From contig NC_088776.1 of the NCBI RefSeq assembly GCF_954871325.1, positions 6,269,985-6,333,984 of the forward strand: a stretch of DNA of 64,000 nt, written 5' to 3'. The position numbers and the translations under genes are program-made. Positions 47,591-59,740 of the stretch are shown here, in pieces. The DNA is from Gordionus sp. m RMFG-2023 (lineage: Eukaryota > Nematomorpha > Gordioida > Chordodea > Parachordodidae). Every line of letters begins with the position of its first letter. The stretch's first letter is position 1. The notes under the pieces were generated by a model. That model did no database searches, was not told where the DNA came from, and saw only the letters and a program-made list of their open reading frames with translations.

Positions 47591-48879
47591 ATTTAAGTCG
47601 TTTTAGTCGACTATATTAATGGTTTTAGTCGACTAAATTAGTCCTTTTAGTCGACTATATTAGTCCTTTTAGTCGACTAAATTAGTCTACCAAATTAGTC
47701 GACCAAATTAGTCGACTAATATACTAATTTAGTTGCTAAAGTTTTTAGTCGAATTTTTCGACTAAAACTATTAGTTAGTCATCTGTTAGTCGACTAAATT
47801 TAGTCAATTAACAACACTTCATCTTTTTATAAACTAAGAATTTCATAGACTTAATCATAACAAAACATCTATAAAATATTTTATACTTAAATATTTAGGC
47901 ATATAATATAATAATATATAAAATAAAATAAAATTACTAAACGAGAAAGGGTGAATATAGTTTTAAAAATTCGTAAATATTATTATTCATTATAAGGATA
48001 TTATAAAAAAAAAATTATTCAATAGAAACGGTTTTTTTTAAAACACAATTTCTTAAAATAAAACTTTTAAAAATTAATTTAAAAGAAATGACTCTAATTC
48101 TTAAATATGTAATTTATATAAATAATGTTAAAATACACTTTAATTTTGATTTTGACTTTATAAAAACGTTTACTATTTTACAAAATTTAATAAGTTTCAA
48201 TTTTAAAACTATCATAATATACTAAAAAATTCAAATAAATTTATAAAATAATCAATATAATAATAAATCTTTTTAAAAAAAGCTAAAAAAAAATTTAAGT
48301 AATATAACTAAAATAATCAATCATATATTTTATCTCGCTAGATAGCGTTATGTAGTATTAAAAAAAATTAAATGTATTATTTATTTGTTTAGGAGATATT
48401 ATTATTACAATTTAATTTATTTATGTGCTTTTATAATTTAACAGATTCAATAAAATTTTAGGTTTTTTTTATCCTATTTGAGATATCTTTAATTCCCATC
48501 GATGATCTATATTTACAATGGTTCAGTTTGGTTAAGGTTAGTATGTAAAAATAATAATAGTTACAGTTCGGTTAAGGTTTTCAAAAAAAAATTCACAAAG
48601 TTTCGGTTTAGTTTAGCTAATTGTAAATTCATAAAAGGTTCATTACGATTAGAAATTTTTTTTAAAAAATTATTTATATTGAAGCCAACACCCACCATAG
48701 TATAATGATTTTAATTATCTGATTTCAAATTAGACCTTAACCTATGGTATCTCGACGATGGCTCTTTTGGCGGTTCTTTATCCAATGTTATGTCGGTCAT
48801 AGAGTAGGTTGAAATTGAAGCTTCTAAAATTTGTCTTTCCCTAAATAGGAAAAAGTGAGAAAGATTTTATAATCATTCC

Positions 48880-50340
48880 GCACGAGGAACTCTGTCTTTT
48901 AGGTTCTCCTATCGGTTTTTCAACTTTGTCAAATTTTTTTGACGATTTGATTCAATCCCTTTTCAATTCACTCAAGAATCTTCCTCATCTTCCCAAGCAT
49001 CAGTTCTTTTTCCTCACTAAAAGATGTCTTATCCTACCGAAATTCTTACACCATATTAAATCTTCCCTGGTTTTCCAGTATAATTCCCTCCTAAAGGCTT
49101 TTGAATTAAAATTTAAACATTTTATCGAATCTTTTTTAGTCTTAAATTTTCCCGATTTTAATTGGTCCTTCGCCTCTATGCCAGCTTACCGGGGTAGACT
49201 TGGGTTTACACCCCCACCCCCCTTCCTAATGGCAATTGCGTCCTTTCTTTCATCTCGAATATCCTTTAACGATTCTATTTCCTCGCTTATCGAGTTGGAC
49301 GATCCCCTTTTAATCTAAACAAGAGTGCCTTACTCTAGTTATCCAAGGCTCGGAGCAGCCAGTTTCCAGTCATCTAAAGAGCTTCCTGGTCCGTATGCTT
49401 CAATGCGCGTTTGAAAAACTTTGTATGTGCCTCGATCTAACTAACCTTCAACTGCTCAGAAACGCAAAAAAAAAATCCTAACTGCCATGAATGGCTAGAC
49501 TCTATTCCAAGTGGTAAATTATAAAATTTGAAACTTAAAAAATTTGGCGGTGGTTTATTCCGACTATATTTTTACATCCTAGCAAACAATTATTTTGCAA
49601 ATGATTATGCTACCTTCGCACGGTCAATTTTATTAACTATCTTCATTATGTGGGTAGTTAACAATAAACTTTATTTATCACCTTATCGTGTTTTAGGGTT
49701 TTTTTCTAAAGAACAGTCATTAATAGAATCTAACAGATCCTCCTATATTAATCATTTTATTATATGAGAAGAGTACCAAGAACGCCGCTACTTTTTTACC
49801 AAATGTATTGCTAACCCCTGCCAAAAATAAATAACGTTACTCACAGGCGATGAGTTTCAAACTGGCATTGGCCATATGCTTGGTTGCCTTATCCCTTCTG
49901 GACACCTCTGCTGCTTGTTACAAACAGGTTGATCTTATCTAGACATTGTTTTTCGTGTCTCAAAGTCAGTGGCCGTTTCCTGAGGCACGACAACTTTAAT
50001 AAGTTAATCAGCAAAGCCTTGATTTCGGCCGGTTTCTTCAATAGTTTGGAGATAATTAGGTCTCCTATATGCAGACGGTAAGCATCCCGACGGCATGTCT
50101 TTGACGTCGTGGCACGGCGGCAAAAGACTTTTCTGGGACGTCTCGTGTGTTACCTCCTTTCCTGCTAACGGAAATACCGACCCCTTGGAACTCCAAGAAA
50201 TTAATAAATTTAATAAATTAGTCCCTAATTCTTTTATATTTATTCCCCTAATTTTTGGCGTCCTTGGAAACCCCGGTCCTCAATCAAAGTTCTTAAATCA
50301 ATTGGGTAGAAGAATTTCATTAAGGGCAGTGTTCTAAAAC
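48880..50340 (+). pseudogene. Non-LTR-like retroelement fossil: reverse-transcriptase tail plus a possible restriction-like nuclease
   Basis: The first block reads LSNFFDDLIQSLFNSL-like sequence, LTKRCLILPKFLHHIKSSLV and RGRLGFTPPPPF (48926-49318), resembling the region after the RT catalytic core in a LINE-like family where a G-G-L-G motif is usual. The second block has LKVSGRFLRHDNFNKLISKA (49940-50040) and DGKHPDGMSLTSWHGGKRLF followed by WDVSCVTSFPA (50080-50165), ending FLNQLGRRISLRAVF. The PDG...WDV spacing is like a PD-(D/E)xK nuclease. I know this combination from multi-copy elements but not its clade. Broken in several places. Confidence 0.6.
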
Positions 50341-51031
50341 GTCTCTTAAACAAAAAATCCAATTCGAAATCCTTAAGGGGAACTACAAATGTTTCTTCGA
50401 AACACTCCCTTTTCCCTCCTAGTTCATCGAATATAGTTATTAATAAATTTTTAATATAATCTTTATAAAATTTCTAGATTTTGTAATTTATTTTATTAAA
50501 TATTTTATATTTTTTTTTTATTGAGATTATATATTATTATCATGAACTTATTTCAAAGTGTAAAATATTTTTTATACTATTATTATATGAAAAATAAGAA
50601 AATTATATTCGTTATTAGATTAATTTTCGATAATTTTTTTTATTTTTTAGCGAAAATTTTGATTTTTTGCATATTTAAAATATTATTTATTAAAATTTTT
50701 GTCATCACTTAAGTTAATAATATTGTTTATTTATAAAATAGATGAAATTAATATATTATCATTATAAGTAATCTATGAATTATTATATATATATATAATA
50801 AAATATATAGTAATCACATTTCTAAATATATTATCTGAGAACGTATAAGTAATATTGTTCGTTGTGGCTATATAATACAAATTTTATTCCTGAAAAGGCC
50901 CTTTTAACAGAAACATGTGTTGCGGGAATTTGGATATCCAAATTTCTTTGATTCCCAATATATAAAAACTGATAATTTTTTTTAGATAAATTTATTACAA
51001 CTAAATCAAAAATTAGCTATTAAGATATTTT
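50341..51031. other. Intergenic, extremely A+T-rich
   Basis: Nothing supported beyond simple A/T-rich sequence, with a TATATATATATA run near 50790. Confidence 0.5.
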
Positions 51032-52745
51032 CAGGCGCGTACGAAGGAATTTGGTCTGTGGGGGGGGGTAATAAATTTTTTTGAGAAATATTATTGTTTT
51101 TTAAAAATATCAGGCATAAATTTATTAGGACTAATAACTAGTCCTAATACACAATTTTAAATTAATGTGAATTATAAAAAAATTTTATGTAAAGAATCAC
51201 TTAAATGACCCAAAATAGAAATTTGAATTTTTTGAGCCTTTACACAAAAAGTTTTTTAGGAATCATTGTGTTTTGTATGTTATATATTTACAATGTAAAA
51301 TCCAATCTTCGTTGGAATTGAGCTAATTTTTCAATTATCTCATCCTTGCTTGTCGTCAAATGCCTATCATTTTTTTAAAAAAACACCCCGGCCGGACCTG
51401 AATTTTTTTAAAAAAACACCCAAGCCGGGCTGTATTTTTTAAAACAGCATATATTTGAAATCGTTCTTATTAGCTATAAAAATCAAAAATAAATATAATT
51501 TATTTTTAAAAAATCCGGGCCGGGCCTAAAAATTTTATTTTAAAAAAAGCCGGGCCGAGCGTGTAAATTTTTAAAAAAAAGCCGAGCGGCCTAAAAATTT
51601 TTTTAAAAAAAGCGTAGAAAATCTTTAAAAAAATCCGGGCCGTGCCCTGCAAATGGTACTTCTACAGGCCTCGGTTATTCTTCTTAAAAAAGAGAGTGTT
51701 CCCTCATTAGTTTACTAATTGGAAGAGTTTATAAACCCTTTTAATACATTGGGATTTTAATCTAAAATGTGTTTGAAATAATGCAGAGCATCCATAGCAT
51801 TTTTTGGGACTATATCAACTATAGTTAATCTTATAAACATAGTTATTCGGCTAGTAAGGCATCATAAGATACTTTAACATCTTCATAATAAAAATCTAAC
51901 AAATATTTATTTTTTTCTATCACCATCTGAAAAAGGTTGGGAAGGCTTTTGTGGAAGTAATATTTGCAGATGTAAGTGCTGCATGATATATTAAAAATTT
52001 ATTTATTTGGGTTATAAATGTATCTGCTTCTAAAATATACTCTTCTACTGATCCTACGATGAGCTTGCCTTGCTACAAGTCCAGGGAGGCAAATATTAAA
52101 CACGTATAGCTCTGCTTTTGACTCAACAATAAAATATAAAATATGAAATTCTTCATCAACATTAGCCCTAATTTCCTTGAGTTCTGATCAAATGTTCTCC
52201 GCTATTCTCATCTTCTTAATCAAATCAATGTCATGTTTTTGAAAAGTAATACTTAAATAGTTGTATAATTAAATAATACATTCTAGTGAGAAATAAAATT
52301 TGGAATAGAAATTTCTTGCTTCTGAGGAAATATTTCTTTCAGGCGATTGTAATATTTCAGTAATAGCAAATAATTGGCTCTTCTAACTCCTTAATAGCTG
52401 TTAGTGCTTGATGTAAGAGGCTCTATCTCGTTGGACAAGGTTGAAATTTCTTTTTCCCTGTTGAACCAGAAGTTTCAGAAATAATTATTATTTGACTAGA
52501 AATTTGAAAATGGTAAAATATTACGCCACTAAAAATTTGAAAATAATAAGTAAATATTACGCCGGAAAACTTGAAATCGAAATTAATTGATAAATGAATG
52601 TGATAATAAATGTAATAAAATATATATTTAATATGAGATACGAATAATTATTAACAAATATAAATTAATATAAACAATAATATTTTTGGAAAATATATCG
52701 GGCATCTAAATTTTTTGACCCCCCCCCCCGCTGCGTACGCCAATA
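51032..52745. mobile_element. hAT-type DNA transposon (CAGGCGCGTACG ends), decayed
   Basis: The left end is CAGGCGCGTACGAAGGAATT with a G tract and the right end, reversed, TATTGGCGTACGCAGCGGGG. The 8-bp duplication GATATTTT is exact (51024-51031, 52746-52753). On the minus strand 51900-52480 reads as a decayed transposase: ARNFYSKFYFSLECII, FQKHDIDLIKKMRIAENI and ELKEIRANVDEEFHILYFIL, the order seen in DUF4371/ZMYM-like hAT transposases (the EMRANVDxEF-like segment). Stops are frequent in this stretch. A GC-rich MITE is inserted at about 51370-51690. Confidence 0.8.
51370..51690. mobile_element. GC-rich MITE nested in the hAT element
   Basis: Carries CCCCGGCCGGACCTG, AAGCCGGGCTGTATT, TCCGGGCCGGGCCTAAAA, AGCCGGGCCGAGCG and TCCGGGCCGTGCCCTGCAAA. 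The core GAAATCGTTCTTATTAGCTA matches the elements at 38930 and 54562. Outer limits are approximate. Confidence 0.6.
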
Positions 52746-52753
52746 GATATTTT

Positions 52754-54561
52754 GTATACTAAAATAATGAAATTAAGAATGCTCTAATACTATATGAAGT
52801 TGTGGATCAATTTAAGTCATATTGAAAAATTAATACATACTTCTTGTTCTTATGGATAATTAAGCAAATGTTTTGATTATTTAATAATTATAAATAACGA
52901 ATTTGATATGGTAAAATATGTAATACACCACAAGGAACAGAATGTAACAAAATGGTAAAATTATTTATTTTATTTTGGCTGAAACCGGTTCAAACCGTTT
53001 AACTATTTTTTGTAAAAGATTCTTTTTACTCCTTCAAAAATAATTACATCGGTTCGCTCCGGTTCAGATATTTATAAAGGTTTTAATGGTTTAGCGGTTC
53101 ATTCTGGTTCACTCCGGATGCCTGTCTTCTCCAAATCTTCTTTTACCCGACCTCCTGTCGGGTTATAAATAAGGTTAATTTATAGGCTGAATGTTTTCTT
53201 TTACTAATTGTGGATATTTATCAAATATTTATTTTTAAAAAAATAGTAAAAATTTAAATGATTATTTCACTAATTCTGGCAAAGCAATAAAATAGTCCTG
53301 TTATTGCATTCCACTGTATATTCTTAAACAAATAAAATATTTAATATATTTTTCATAAAACGATATATCTATAGTTACATTAATTTTTAGGGAACTTTAT
53401 CAATTAATTGTCGATCATCAAGATAATTCACATATTCTACCAAAAATATAATTGTCAGACTAGCATCAAATTCTTTAATTTTCCTAAAAAAAATAAAATA
53501 TTTGTTTTAATTTTTAGCGTATTTTAAAAAAAAATAAACAAAAATGTCTTGGTGCTCTATAACTTAAATATCCCCATTTTTAAAACGAAGATCTTATAAT
53601 GTATAGTAGCGCACTGCAGTATCAGGAACGGGACCATACTTGAATTGTGTTCGGGAGAAATACCAGAATGCAGCGGAAACGGTCTGGTCTCTGCACTAAA
53701 AATTTTTCAAAATCAATTCTTCAAGATCTTCATGTTAAATAAATTATTTTGTGGTGAAATTCGGGAGTTGAAAAATCGAAATTCCATAACGTCATTTTTC
53801 TTTATTAATATTTTTTTTTTGGATAAATCTTTCAATTTTTTTAAGTATCGGCTGGAATATTTTTCTACAAAAAAAAAGATGGGACCATTTAAATATACAG
53901 GAAATCGACAACATCCATGTTCATATAGGTTATTTATTTACGATATTAAATTAAATTCATTCTAAAAAACAATGTACTTTACGTCCATCTGCATTCAATC
54001 ATCTTGTAAAAATGATGAAGATTTTATTCTTGGGAATGCCCAAAAAATTTTTGCCAGAAATTTACCTTCTAGATCGGCAAATCTTATTAAGATGGTAAAA
54101 TTATTTATGAAGGATAGTGATGAAGACAATTAATTGTCTGAAAATAATGAAGAACAAATAAAAATTGTCTGATATCATACTGGCAGTGTCGGCTACCTAT
54201 TTGTGTGTAAAGATGTTTTTCTATACTCTCCTTATAAATGTAATTTGAGTGAGACAAATCTTGAAAATATATTCATTGTGTGGCTTAATAAAAATTCTTA
54301 AGCAAATAAAGTTAAATATTGTTATATTATAATAAATCATTGATATTTATTTGTTATACATTAATAAATTAAATATTATTTTATAATGTGCAATTAATAG
54401 AAATGAATGTTTTATGTAAGTGTTTATTATTTTAATAATAAAAAAATTTATCATAAATAGAATGTAGGTTAGAATATTCGATTTGGATCTCTGGAAGTAT
54501 ATCTAAATGTATCTTAGAGTATCTAAAAGAAAAAAAGATTCCTCTAAAATAATACCTAGAT
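52754..54561. other. Intergenic, A+T-rich, no gene supported
   Basis: An open stretch at 53645-53965 and a less A+T-rich patch at 53590-53700 were read in all frames without a recognisable motif. 54150-54300 contains a short plus-strand stretch (GSVGYLFVCKDVFLYSPYKC) of unknown origin. Confidence 0.35.
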
Positions 54562-54823
54562 CAGAGACCTGCAGACCCGGCTTTAAGTCCTGCCCAACCT
54601 GGCCGTATTTTAATTTTTTTTTTAATTTATCCGAGCTGGGGAAAATTTTTTTAAAAAAATATCCGGACCGGACTTTATATTTTAAAAAGATAATATTTGA
54701 AATCGCCTTTATTAGCTATAAAAATCAAAAATATTTTAAAAATCCGGGCCGCTTAAAGATTTTTTTTAAAAAACCATAGCCGGGCCGAAAAAATTAAAAA
54801 ATAAGGGCTGCTAGGTACCTCTG
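54562..54823. mobile_element. GC-rich hAT-type MITE
   Basis: The left end is CAGAGACCTGCAGACCCGG and the right end, reversed, CAGAGGTACCTAGCAGCCC. Internal words include GGACCGGACTTTAT, TCCGGGCCGCTTAA and AGCCGGGCCGAAA around the shared core GAAATCGCCTTTATTAGCTA. No target duplication is evident. Confidence 0.7.
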
Positions 54824-56800
54824 CAGGACTCTTTTAAAAAATTCTAGGATACCACATTTTTATATGTAGATTCTCAAATCTGATTTTCAGATATAGAAAG
54901 AAAGTAAAAAAAATTTTCAAATAACTTCTAAAAATCAAAGAAAATGCACTCAATGTTTAAAATTTTTAGTATAAAAAATTGGTTTGGAATTAGGTAATAT
55001 TTCTTTACTATATATTTAAACATATTTTAATGTTTATTTTCTTTAAAATAATTGAAAATAAATTATATTTTCAAATTAACATTAATATTTGGACAGATAT
55101 AAAAATAAATTTATAAAAATATTTTAACCTCATCACTTTTATAATATAAAATTTCATTTTAAATTTTTTAATTTAACAAAAGCTATAATAAAGACTTATG
55201 TACGCTAGATGGCGTTTTATATCTTTCTTGATCATGTTATAATAACAAAAGTAATTTGTTTTATTTGATGCATAATTATAAATCATGATTTTTTTAAAAT
55301 TAGAGGAAATGCAATTATACTGAAAAGTATATAAAAGCTATAAAAATTATTTTCATTGGTTTCATTTTCGTCATAGTCTTGTTAAAGGGCTTATTGACCA
55401 ATCTTAAATTATTTTACCTAAAATACCATTATGCAAACCACGATATTTCTTTAAAAGATGTCCAATTGTTTCTGCCATTGAACAAATATCTAGTTCTAGG
55501 CTTACGTAATATTGAAGATTTTTTTTAAAAAAAATAAAATTATAATTTCATCATGTGATTTTTTATATAGATGCAATCATAAAAAATTTACTCATTAAAG
55601 ATTTCTTAAGAAAAAGATTTGTTTTTGAGAGAATTGGATCAATAATCTTGCTTGACTTTCTTCAAAAAGATTCTTTTTATTTTTAGCAATTTGTACCTGT
55701 TAGATGATTGCCACTAGTAACAAGCCATCAATCATCTTGTTTTATTGAGGCTTAATGCATTTACTCAACCCATGTTTTTAAAATTTTGAAATTTTTATCA
55801 GATGAATTTTTATCAACAAATAAATTAATTTTTATACGGAGAACCCTTTGTATAATATATAGGGCAAATTCTTTGAAAAATTTAAATCGGCACATTTAGC
55901 AAATCAGGTATGATTTATTTTTATTAAAATATTTTAAGTTAATTTTATATTATAACCTTATTAAAATTTAATACAACTGAAATAAAAGCCTATCATAATA
56001 ATGGTCCTGAACCTATATAATGTAATTAACAAATTACAAGTTATTTTGATCCTGGCCACTACTGCTAACACCAGAAATTTTTAATTAAAAATTTCAATTT
56101 ATCTTGTATTCACCATTTTTAATTCTCATAAAAATATATAAGGATGCAAGCTGTAATATAGGCAAAAATTACAATTTTAATATTACATTGTTATTTATAA
56201 ATTTAAATTAAAAGTCACATATATCAAAAATATTATTTAAATTAAAAGTTAAAACAGGCAAATTCTATTTCACCTAAACTATCCATAGTATGAATGATGA
56301 GTTAGTAAAAAAATTCCTGATGCTTGTATGTTTGGAATATTAGGGGCAGAATAAACTTATATTATAGCGTTTAATATTTCCTAAATTTAAGTGAAAATAT
56401 TTTAAATAAATAAAGAACTAGCATAAAAAACCACATATTAATCAGCCAACACCCTTATTCAATAAATAACAAATGCACTACTTTTTTATTTCAGTTATTA
56501 TATATATATAAATATCTATATATATACATTTTAATTTTGGAAAATTTAATTTTACCTTTTAAATTTTATTTTTTTTCTACAAAACTTGCTAATGACATTA
56601 AACACCTATTGGCTCGTAGACAATTTTAAATAACTTTTGTTTAATACTATAATTCAGAAATATAACCTCTTTCGTTTGTGGCCACAGGTATAGTATCCTT
56701 AATCCTACTGATCTCTATCATGTATTGACATATAATATTTTAGAATATCACTTTCTAAAATCATACATATTATAACTTGTAGATCATCATTACTCTAAAT
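54824..56800. other. Intergenic, A+T-rich
   Basis: No supported gene. Minus-strand stretches at 55380-55500 and 55600-55760 are mildly protein-like (for example AETIGHLLKKYRGLHN) but too short to assign. Confidence 0.35.
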
Positions 56801-57798
56801 TAGGCCTATTCAAATTGAATCAAATAATCATAAATAATAAATCATTTGTTTATCCAAATATGAATAATTATTTATTCGATTTGAATAAAACAAATATTCG
56901 GAACATTTCATAAATTGCTTTTTGATGACCTTAATCTAACAGGTGATGTGTTTATAAAAGACTAGCACAAATTTAAAAAATCACTGTTTGCCATATTTTT
57001 TGAATCTCACAAATAGTTTATTTTTTGAATCTCATAATAAATTATATTAAATAATTAGAAACCAAAGATTAAAAAAATATAATACATCCCTACAATAAAT
57101 TATTGTTTGTAGCCTAATTATGTTAGAGGAGAATGCTTCTGATGAAATAGTTCTGCTTGATGTTGAAGTTGACAAAATTTCCTCCCAAAAAGAGCGATTA
57201 TATGGGATCAATATCAAATCAATAAAGATGCTGAAAGGCTGCTTGCAATCATTGCAAGTGCATTATAAAATCTAAAGGCAAAACAGCATCCCCTCTTATT
57301 AATCATTGTAATAGATTTCATTCACACCTAGAGACTGCCTATATAAACAAGGAACATCAACTGCTTGTAAAAGAATTTTAGTTAGAAATAATTAGTTATC
57401 AAAAAATTGCATGTAAGAAAGAAAATATAAGAAAAACTCTTTGCCTTAAAAATTTGCTTAGAATTATGAATTAAATTAATAATATACTTTTTAATTTTGT
57501 TTATAACTTGATTACATATTTTTTATCATCAGATTATTGATTACATATTTTTTATTATCAGATTATAATAAAAAAAATTTCTGTTTGAAATCAAATTTGC
57601 AATAAAAAAAAGTCAATATATTTGAGTATGATATATTTTATTAAGAAAATCATTTCAATTATTTGAATAATTCGAATCGAATACAAATAGTAGATTTTAT
57701 TATTCTTACAAATACGAATAGTAAATTATTCATTCTTTTAAACGAATCGAATATGAATAATGCACTATTCGATTCAAATTCGTTTTTGAATAGGCCTA
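56801..57798. mobile_element. hAT-type element with BED zinc-finger remnant
   Basis: The ends are TAGGCCTATTCAAATTGAAT and, reversed, TAGGCCTATTCAAAAACGAA. Flanks CTCTAAAT (56793-56800) and CTCTACAC (57799-57806) fit a decayed 8-bp hAT duplication. Subterminal words are ATTCGATTTGAAT-like. On the plus strand 57180-57330 reads IIWDQYQINKDAE then, after a frameshift, ACNHCKCIIKSKGK and LINHCNRFHSHLE: a BED finger (C-x2-C ... H-x5-H, here H-CNRF-H spacing), the usual N-terminal DNA-binding module of hAT transposases. The rest of the transposase is gone. Confidence 0.8.
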
Positions 57799-57806
57799 CT
57801 CTACAC

Positions 57807-58719
57807 TATACTGGTGATGAGGAAAAGTTAGAAATGAAAAATACCAGAAATTTCAAAGTAAAAATGAAAAATAGATAAATTATGATATATATGTAATTCA
57901 ACCTAATGAAAATTGAGTTATAATAAAAATGGAGAAATATATCTATCGAAATGAACAAGAATGAAATCAATGATTATCATTCAAATAATATTTAATTTAA
58001 TTATGGGATGATAAATTCAAAATAAAAAGCAAGTAATTGAAATAAATTTATAACTGAAAATACATCAAAAAATTATAATTAACTGATATGATAATTTATA
58101 AAATGCAAAGGGAAATAAAGAATGAAAAACATAAACATACAAAAAAAATAACAAATTAAATAATCATAAATAAAAAAACGAAAAATACAAATAATGTATT
58201 TAATAGATTTTTTTTTTTGGGGGGGGGGGAGTAAATCTCAGGAGTTACTAAAATTAAAAAAATAAAATAAAGGATCAAACTTAAAATGAGATGATCCACA
58301 GATGTATTTGGAATAATTATTATTATTCAAAATATTCTTAATCCTACCAGACCAAAAGATAATATCAAATATTATACTTTTAATACAAGACAAAGTTAAT
58401 ATTTTTAAAAAAGAATTTGCTAGATCTAGAACATTATTCCTTTTAATACGAATTCTTATATCTGATAAATAATTATATTTAAAAATTAATAAAGGTGGAA
58501 ATGTAATGTATCGACATTTAATATTTTTGAATATCACATTCTAAAATGCTGCATATTATAACATTTGTAGAGCATCATTTTATATTAATAATTATTATCT
58601 AATAAAATTAGTTATTACTATATATATTACAATCTCTTAATATGAAATTTAAATGGGTGTATTTGAATGTCATCTAAAAAATAACTAATATTCAAGAGAT
58701 CATTTGTAATAATTTTTTT
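57807..58719. other. Intergenic, A+T-rich
   Basis: Contains a G tract at 58219-58229 and an open minus-strand stretch at 58238-58537 with no motif. Nothing else is supported. Confidence 0.4.
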
Positions 58720-59310
58720 TGCTGTTAGTGTTATCTGTTAAATAAGAAATCATTAATTTTTCCTAACTGCTTATTTTTACATTAATTTCGAATATTGCAG
58801 AAAGAAATTCAAAATATGATTTGAAGTTGAAAATCTATCTTCAATTTAATTATTCGCCATCTGTGAGATGAAAATGGGCTTCTACTTTTGATATTTTTTT
58901 TTTAATTATTAACAGAGGCAGGTCATCATAACATTTATAGTCAACCAATCTTTTTTCTTATTTTTTCTATTTGTTGAGATTTGTAGAATTAATTTCAACG
59001 GCAAAATTAGTGATCTCCTTAATCAATTCCTCAAATGATTCATCATTTCTTATCAATTTAAAAATTAGATATGCTATCAATTTTTTTCATGTTTTGTTTT
59101 GAATTTTTAATTAAATTTGTATCTTAATTATGCCATATTATTATTGTACTAATAAATTCAAAATTGTCCATATTTTTATTTATCCCTCGGCTTTAGCAAC
59201 AATATTCAAATACTGGGGTTTGTTGTATTTTTTGTAGTGATTTGAAGCCGCCAATAGTGTTAAACCCTTTTCGGGAAGGCCTATTACTATGTCAATTTCG
59301 ATATATATTT
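58720..59310 (-). pseudogene. Possible ZMYM/hAT-type transposase fragment
   Basis: Minus-strand reading gives EIDIVIGLPEKGLTLLAASN and YKKYNKPQYLNIVAKAEG (about 59170-59300), then LIRNDESFEELIKEITNFAV and RLVDYKCYDDLPL (about 58890-59080). The second pair recalls the region of ZMYM-like hAT transposases before the catalytic domain (AV.LNI....RKRK...DY..D). Frames change between pieces. It lies antisense just upstream of ARP6. Assignment is weak; it could instead be an unrelated decayed gene. Confidence 0.35.
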
Positions 59311-59740
59311 TTCAAATTGGGACAAATAGGTTTTAAAAGCGCTTACTTGACTTTACCATATTGTTCAGATAATCTTTAAAAAATGTTACTGTTTGAATAC
59401 TTTTATAGTATTCCCCATCTCAATGTTGAAGTTAATATATTTTTTTATAGATTTTTTTCTCATAATTACAAGAATCGTTAACATGGAAATTTCGAATACG
59501 ATTACATTAAAGTATTTAAAAATCCTTCTTGTTCCTAATCTGGATCAATATTTGGAAACAAACTTTTGAATTAGGATGCTTCAGATCTTGTGTCCCATCT
59601 GTCCCAATGAATCAGCCCTTCCCCAACAACAACTAGCTAAAAAGGCTAAGTGCTTTTCTTTCTTAAATTATATCGCTTTGAGAGAATTATTTATTTTTTT
59701 ACAGATCATTTTATCGTAGAGAAAAAAATTCGATAGTCTC

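Larger units (their letters stand above)
45098..47819. mobile_element. hAT-type element with TTTAGTCGACTAAA subterminal repeats
   Basis: The left end is TGATGTTGTTAATTAGTC and the right end, reversed, AAGTGTTGTTAATTGACTAA, the same terminus class as 21217-23008. Subterminal arrays use TAGTCGACTA: a 31-bp unit repeated at 45270, 45301 and 45332 on the left, and many AATTAGTCGACTAA copies at 47590-47810 on the right. The 119-bp class repeat (reversed) lies at 47280-47580. An IS630-type gene and a GC-rich MITE lie inside. The target duplication is not clear. It sits in the loop of the foldback element. Confidence 0.8.
42045..48870. mobile_element. Foldback / long-TIR element with three nested insertions
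   Basis: The outer 42045-42697 plus 44844-45097 and the outer 47965-48870 are inverted copies of about 0.9 kb each. Matching words include CTACTCTATGGCCGACATAA / TTATGTCGGTCATAGAGTAG and TAACGCTATCTAGCGAGATA / TATCTCGCTAGATAGCGTTA. Removing the LTR element from the left arm restores length equality of the arms. The original loop would have been about 150 bases (47820-47965). No coding sequence belongs to the element and no target duplication was identified. Likely a foldback or MULE-type element; the superfamily is open. Confidence 0.8.

Noticed and set aside
53645-53965. 106-codon plus-strand frame
   Set aside because: Read for transposase, zinc-finger and membrane features without a match; reported only as an unassigned stretch.
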